From NCBI GenBank assembly GCA_008360955.1, contig LUCM01002273.1:85743-149742 (forward strand): DNA of 64,000 nt, given 5' to 3'. Positions 58,106 to 64,000 of the stretch are shown piece after piece; within the stretch, counting starts at the first letter, position 1; the number at the start of each line of letters is the position of its first letter. The notes below the pieces were generated by a model that saw only the letters and a program-made list of their open reading frames with translations, made no database searches and was not told where the DNA came from. A program made the position numbers and the translations under genes. The DNA is from Fasciolopsis buskii. Taxonomy: Eukaryota; Platyhelminthes; Trematoda; Plagiorchiida; Fasciolidae.

Positions 58106-58950
58106 CTTTTTTGTGAAAATATCATTATTTCAGACGTTGTACTTTGTCTCTGTGACCGCGTGAATCACAGAAATCAAGTCTAATTGATACAAAACCATCC
58201 GCAAGCCTTATTGGATGTGCACTGCTGCTTCATCTCTAAAATAGTCGCATGGTTCGACGTACATTGGGCTACTTTTGCTGAACAGTACTTTTTCTGTGGT
58301 ACTTTGAACAGTTCAACCTACTTGCAAATACCGCAACAATTTCTTTTGCAATAATTGTCATCATTGTCGAATGATAAACGCAGCTGCACACACTTTGAGC
58401 AGTCGATTTCACAAAATCCATCCGGTTAGTTAGGTAAACGTCCTCCTGGTATGTGGATTGGAAGGGGAGGGCCGCTCACGCGGACAGCGAGATCTCCCGA
58501 TCTTACCACGTCAGACTTCTTATGGAATAAACCAAAAAGCATGATCTGTGCACTCAGTTGCACAGCGTCGTCCGCCATTTCAAAAAGCATATCTCCTTGA
58601 GGACCTTTTCGGAAGAAAGGCCGGTAGCTACCGGCACTGGTTCACTTGCTGCGCTCCGGTGCTCAATGTCCCAATATCATTTCGACTTCCTGAGAAGCGA
58701 TGACCACAGTTCAGCTTAGCTCACTTGCCTGAGTAAGTGAAAACTGAGATAACCGTGTGTGAAATCCAAGTAAATCTTAAATCACTTAGGTATCTCAGAT
58801 CCAACTGGGCACCGGTGAGCTCCCACACGGTGACGTAACTCTGACTAAGCCGTGGACTATGGAGTTTGTGTACTGCGAGCAAGCGAAGTCATCATCTGTG
58901 CCTGTTTACTTTGGGGTGAAAGATAATTTCGTACTGCTCCTATTTCAGAC
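58106..58950. other. No recognised feature
   Basis: Flank between Gypsy element 2 and a Penelope-like relic. No frame over 60 codons with a motif. It may include the 3' end of the Penelope-like element. Confidence 0.35.
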
Positions 58951-58958
58951 CGCTTCAG

Positions 58959-60180
58959 TTATCTTGGCGCATCTGGTGTAGTGCTTTTATGGATTCCAAT
59001 GGCAAGCTGAATGCTGAAAATATTTGACAAATCATTCGGAAAGAGCAGTTCTGATATTCGAAATCTGTCCTCTGTTGTGTGTGTACTCGTGCTAGCGTGT
59101 ATGTCTGAAAGAGATGGCTGTGGAGGAAGCTGCTCACGCCAATGGCCCAGATCTGTGCTAAGTTCCAGGGATTTTCGGGGGCCGCTAGTGGTCTGTGGAG
59201 GCACGAAACCCTTTAGGCCACACATCAGGAGATGACAGAAGTGAATACATGCAGCGTTAGCTGTGGACAAGGTCCGGCAATTCAACAGTCTTGATAGCTT
59301 ACTTCAAATCCTGAAGTTTCAGTCGCATTCACTAAGTGACTGTAATCAACTAAGCGTGAATAAATAGCAGTCGTCATTGTTTTGGTCGCTATAGTGTTTG
59401 ACTAAGCCAGGTGGCGTTCACGATCCCGACTTATGCTGTCTCACTGGGGCAGTTTTCCTGTATACATAAAATGACACAACGGAATATGACACGAACGACA
59501 TGAATGGGCTTGTGGCTCTGATACAAAAGAAATTAGCCGTTTCGCTACACAGATCTTCTTATCGAGAGCTCCGGATAGTCTGCGACAAACAATGTCCACA
59601 AAAAGTCCTCTTTAAATGCCCAACTAATGCACAGTACATTCTTTTTTGCCATTATTTTCCTCTTTCGCTTCTCAAACTTTTCAATACTTTTTTCAATGAA
59701 TCGATCAGGGTAGTCGCTTTGCCGAAACACCCCCGGAAAAAGCAAAGCCCCCATCTATAGTCTTCAGTGAAAATTTTTCTTTCATCCATTGATTAATTTG
59801 TTTGTCAGATTTCATTTTATTTGTTGTCAAACTGTCGAAGTAAGTGCGCCAGGCAATCCACGTTCAATTTCATTTCAAGGATAATTGTGCGAAGCCATCA
59901 GTCCAGTGATTTAGGCATCTAAGTATCCCATCCTGTCGCTTGCTTCCCTTCCCAGTGTGAAATGAATATTTCTGCGGGCTATGTTGAACATGGGTAGTAT
60001 GTATGCAATATCAGCAACATCTGCCACACAAACGATACAGTCAATATAACGGTTATAGAGAGCAAAATGTTTAATCACTAGCCATAATTGAGCGTTGTGA
60101 AGTGCTGCCATAAGGACGTAGTTGAAAAGGTGCCCCAGGTACAACCGCATTGTTTCCTCATCTGACAACCTGAGCTATGA
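58959..60180 (-). pseudogene. Penelope-like element relic: RT and GIY-YIG region
   Basis: On the - strand, LYLGHLFNYVLMAALHNAQL, WLVIKHFALYNRYIDCIVCV and HFTLGREASDRMGYLDA (60145-59911) match the Penelope RT palm through motif C and the FTxExExxxxLxFLD block. Motif C is YIDC: the second catalytic Asp is Cys (TGT, plus-strand 60037-60039). 59754-59545 (YPDRFIEKSIEKFEKRKRK) is the connector. The frame 59285-58959 has CGLKGFVPPQTTSGPRKSLE and STHTTEDRFRISELLFPNDL, which resemble a decayed GIY-YIG domain (CSCGxxYIGRTTRxLxxR...HxxxTGHT). That last part is the least certain. Confidence 0.78.
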
Positions 60181-63100
60181 CCAACACAAATTATCAAATC
60201 CAGTAAATGGAATATAGTTTTGACCTCCTTTCAAGTTCAACTAGTCTTATGCACTGTCAAATTATTGTTGATTGTTGATCACATTACAATTTTGACCAAC
60301 CATAAAGAAGGCGCTATCCACTTACTGGGCGCAATAAATAAAACATTTACTGGTTCCCCTTAGTTTTTTCTCTTTAGTTTGTCTTTGAATCCATAAAAAG
60401 ATATTCCTTCAATAAAACAAACCCTATTGAAAATATCAAAGCCAATGCATCAAGTCACGTTATTGGGCGTATGAATCGGACACGTGATCTCCCCTTTTGC
60501 GATATACGTCTTCCATAAAGTTGTGCTTACTTTACTCTGGATCGAGTGTGAAAGAAACAATTGGAAGCTGCCAAACGATAATCAGTGGCTGATAACCACC
60601 GGAAAAACGTCTAGTAGAAACAAGCATAACTTATTTGGTAGCAGGTTTTCATCGATTTGATGCTCAGTCCATCAAGCAGTCACAATAATTTATCTAGATT
60701 TTCCATGAGTACAGGCCAAAAACGCATGCCAAGAACAACTAAGATCCTGGCATTGCCGAAATTCTCTTGTGAAAGATGGAGTTCAATTAGATGTAATAAG
60801 CTAAGGAGGTCAAAGCACACATGTAGTTGCTAATAGAGATAAATACTGAAAGAAAACTGTATAAAAACAGATGGTGCAGATAAACTACAGGGATTTTTAT
60901 GAAGATCTTGAAAAGCGAACTGTATGAGACAAATAAGCCATTCTATGGGAAGGAGTAGAATTATCATCAACGGGTGACAGTGGAAAAGGTCAGTTCATGT
61001 TGTCAAAATAAAATAATCACTGCCTAGCAGTAAACTCGATGAGATGAACATGAATATTCACTAGAATCGGATACAGTGGAAGTCGGTTCAAGCTCCCCGT
61101 TCCACCAAGCCTTATACCTGACTTGGAGTGAGCCGCGGCCTCCATAATCTATAAAATCACGTGGGGTAACTGGTAGTTTGCAGTGGCTCGGAATCACTTG
61201 ATTTACGTCATCGCTTACTTACCGAGTCTGTCATCCATTTCATTCTGGCTATGCCCCGGTAAACAGATTCAGCTGCAGTGTTCCAACTAATTTTGCTTCA
61301 TCTCAATTGTGTTTTACCACTTTACATCTTCATATGACTCCACATTGGTTTTCTCACCACACCAACCACCAACCAATGAACGGCTAGCGAATAAAATCGC
61401 CTACAAACTTGGGGCACGTTCACCTTTACGATAAGTATATTTTCTATTACCTTATTATGCTACTTATAAGGATCATCAGCCTGTTTCGTTATTTTATCTC
61501 TATGAGGCAGTATGTGTACGGCTGCGCCTCGCGGTTTGTGCATTGAATGGTTAGTTGAACCGGCGTCCCTAAAGACACCATAAAAGGTGAACTATTGCCA
61601 GGACAGCTGGGTGAAAGCGAACGCTGTCTGGCACCGAGAGCCATGTAGCAGTGACAAACCATGCCGGTTGTGTAAGTGATTTTGTACAAGGAATTTCCTC
61701 GCTCCATCTGAGTATTCGGCCTGTTCCTCCCATTGGAGTGCACAATCCCTCACAAAAGACGCAAAAACGTGAGAAACTGACGTGCGGTGAGACCAGACCA
61801 ACCAGCTGAAGCACAGACCTTAACGCGAAAATTACCATGAAATGCCGGCCACTTGTGAAATGGACAACAGAGATGCATTCGCGGGAAACGAATCGCCTAT
61901 AGAGGGGTAAATGAAGCGCTAAAACTAGCCGTCGAAGTCCTGACGCAATCAATCATCCAAGTGTTTCAATGTACGGGCGACATACAGTGCCTAGGCGTTA
62001 GTTCAGTACTGTGTCAGATGCCTTCTCACTCAGTGAAACGCAGTCTAATAGGCAAGCCAGATGATAGCTCAAAAATGAAATTATTGACAAATCCGTTTGG
62101 ATGAGCGCTTTTGGCCCTTATTTAGGTAAGTCAAAATTTATCCATGATTTTTTTGTAAAATGGACACAACTGACGAATCCAAAGCATACCTAGTCTAACT
62201 GAAGGCCTCCGGTTTCAGTTTCCGGAGAAATGTAGCGAATTTAATTATCTGAATGGCCTAAAACAAAACCGGTCTCTTCAGTGGAGTCTAAGCGCCTGTG
62301 CGGTTGTGTTGGTTTTTGTTGATTCACAGAATTGTTGGCTAATGGCAGACATATTGGTACGGATTTGTGAAATAAACAGACGAACTTTGGATGATAATAA
62401 CATTCCTTCTGTTTCAAGACTTTTCTTTAGGTCCGAAAATTCTGTTTACGGCAGTGCTTCTTCAGTCCCCAAAAGCAACTGAATTTATAAGCGAAAGCGA
62501 CGTAATAGTGACAAAAGATCAGAAAATTTTAAGCAGCATCCAAGCTCGGAATCGCCGTCATTATCATCGGCATATTTGGTCGGCAGATTATTTTCTTTGT
62601 TGATGGGTAAATCGCTAATATCAGGGTGGAAAAATGGTACGAGATACGGTCAGTCTTAAAGTTAACCGGAGTCAGTAGGAATGAAATCAGATACTGCACC
62701 TTTGAATGCGTTTAACAGTTCTGTTCCGTTGAACAGCTTCATAGAGGTCCAGTTAAATCGTTTTTATGATAAGCTTAGAAGTTATGGTCAATGTTGTCAA
62801 TTTAGTCAACAGCATTCTCGTACTCCTAGAAGCAAACGGAAAACTTTCCCTAGTGGTAAAATGTAAAGAAACTGCTTAGGTTAGCAAACGCATCTGAAGT
62901 CGATTGCTTGGTGCTATGTGCAACCTGGTAATAGAAAGCCTAAGTTCTGTCCAATATTTTCGTGAGATGGACGTGTTAATAAGGGGCCGAAATTAAATGG
63001 GTTCCCTTTAATTTGCGTGGATGATGCGCGCTAGCTTCCAATTATTGGCAACTGATTTGTCCTCGATACACCTGGGATTTGCCTCAAGCGATTCTGCATA

Positions 63101-63689
63101 CCATGATGGAGTCCACGTGGAGTGCCTTTAATTACGGGGACACATCGGAAGCACTGAAAGTATCTGTTTGTCCTATGGCACTGGGATTACATATCTATCC
63201 CGGTGGCTTGTGAAGTCTTGCTGATGGAGAAAACATACTGGGCATTTCACTCGTTTTACGTTCTGATCTCGGTGGTAGAGCCCCTCCCATAGGGTCTTCC
63301 CATTGTGGTCTAAGCTGGTGGAAATTTAACCATTCCAAGCAGGGTGTCTATATGTCATTGGTTCAGATGTTTTAATGAGAAGTATTTCCCTCAGAACAGG
63401 GATGTCAATATTGTTACATGAGATCTGCTAATTTTAAAGATTGCAGATACCAAATATTTGGCACTATGGGTACTAAAAAGACGAGATTTTCAAAAATCGT
63501 ATTTTCCACAGAAAGCTGAACCCAAGAACCTGAACTGGCCTTAATCAATGCAACTTGGCGTACTTTCACAACGAAAAGATCCTTCTATCTCTAATCAGTA
63601 TGAACTTAAAGCGGAAGTACATAGCTTTAGAAAAACAAGCTAAACAAGAATTAGTTCATCCCCAATACTGAGTTTCCACAATCTCGATA
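60181..63689. other. No recognised gene (3.5 kb)
   Basis: AT-rich with short frames. The longest are on the - strand at 61489-61952 (84 and 127 codons), with no motif I know. Upstream RT parts of the - strand Penelope-like element would be expected just above 60.2 kb but cannot be read. Confidence 0.4.
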
Positions 63690-64000
63690 CTCCATTTTCC
63701 CTTTCCTTCCTATTGTTTTTCCTTTCATTTCCCTTTACTCTCCTTGTTTTCTTTTATCTTTTACTTCAGGAAGGGGACTGCGGCCATCAGGAAGTTGCCA
63801 AATGGGAAAGGTGATTGGCGGTGGGAGGTCTCGAACCCGCGACCTTTCCATCCAATCGCCTCAACCCTATCCACTTGGCCGATTAGTGCATCATCACCAG
63901 GAGGGAACCGGGAACTGAGGCCAGCACAGGGCTGAAGCTGAAAGGAATCGAACCCGTAGCAGTTAAGTTGAAACCCGCATGCTGTTGACCGTTTGAACAT
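63690..64000 (-). mobile_element. Dimeric tRNA-derived SINE (continues past window end)
   Basis: On the - strand there are two tRNA-like units in tandem. The first has a B box GGGTTCGATTCC (63944-63955) and an A-box-like GGTCAACAGCATGCGGG (63974-63990). The second has an A box CGGCCAAGTGGATAGG (63867-63882) and a B box GGGTTCGAGACC (63827-63838). A short unrelated body and a purine-rich tail (plus-strand pyrimidine tract 63690-63772) follow. RNA polymerase III would transcribe from the internal boxes. Neither unit folds into a convincing full cloverleaf, so they are SINE parts and not tRNA genes. The element touches the window edge. Confidence 0.7.

Noticed and set aside
63815..63890. Possible tRNA gene of the Leu/Ser type
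   Set aside because: A and B boxes are present, but the acceptor and T stems do not pair cleanly and a second unit plus tail follow, so a SINE is the better explanation.
1..64000. CRISPR array, operon, phage or rRNA genes
   Set aside because: No regularly spaced short repeats, no compact gene order and no rRNA-like sequence were seen; content is eukaryotic retroelement debris.

Overview
The window reads as repeat-derived, non-genic DNA from an animal nuclear genome, most probably a flatworm (Platyhelminthes). I see no prokaryotic gene organisation, no intact host gene, no rRNA and no CRISPR. The flatworm assignment is an inference. It rests on Ty3/Gypsy elements of the CsRn1-like type with a tryptophan-tRNA-like primer site, on many CR1-like non-LTR retrotransposon fragments, on Penelope-like element fragments, and on a MULE/ZSWIM-type transposase relic. 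A large, repeat-rich trematode or diphyllobothriid-type cestode genome would fit, but species cannot be fixed from the sequence.

Layout. 0.6-1.5 kb: Gypsy integrase relic. 2.3-2.5 kb: (ATG)n microsatellite with a 33-bp higher-order period. 5.5-10.9 kb: complete but decayed Gypsy element on the + strand (271-bp LTRs, GATT target duplication, primer site, gag, protease, RT, RNase H, integrase). 12.5-13.6 kb: LINE endonuclease relic next to a dispersed repeat (R1). 13.8-15.5 kb: MULE/ZSWIM-type transposase pseudogene on the - strand. 15.7-17.3 kb: two more R1 pieces. 18.3-23.0 kb: near full-length CR1-like LINE on the - strand with a still-open ORF1. 23-29 kb: nothing recognised. 28.9-33 kb: R2 repeat, a trinucleotide tract and a LINE ORF1 relic. 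33.6-35.9 kb: LINE on the + strand. 37-41 kb: LINE on the - strand. 42.1-43.0 kb: Penelope-like RT fragment on the + strand. 45.8-47.1 and 48.9-50.5 kb: two LINE RT relics on the - strand. 52.1-58.1 kb: second Gypsy element on the - strand with a 184-bp identical LTR core. 59.0-60.2 kb: Penelope-like RT plus GIY-YIG relic on the - strand. 63.7-64.0 kb: dimeric tRNA-derived SINE on the - strand.

None of the elements looks autonomous. Every pol-type reading frame is broken by stops or frameshifts, and three of the reverse transcriptases have lost the second catalytic aspartate. The most unusual signals are the sharply bounded identity in the LTR pairs of otherwise decayed Gypsy elements, and the MULE/ZSWIM-type transposase, which runs about 565 codons with only four visible lesions. 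Domain calls were made by reading translated motifs by eye; no database search was possible.
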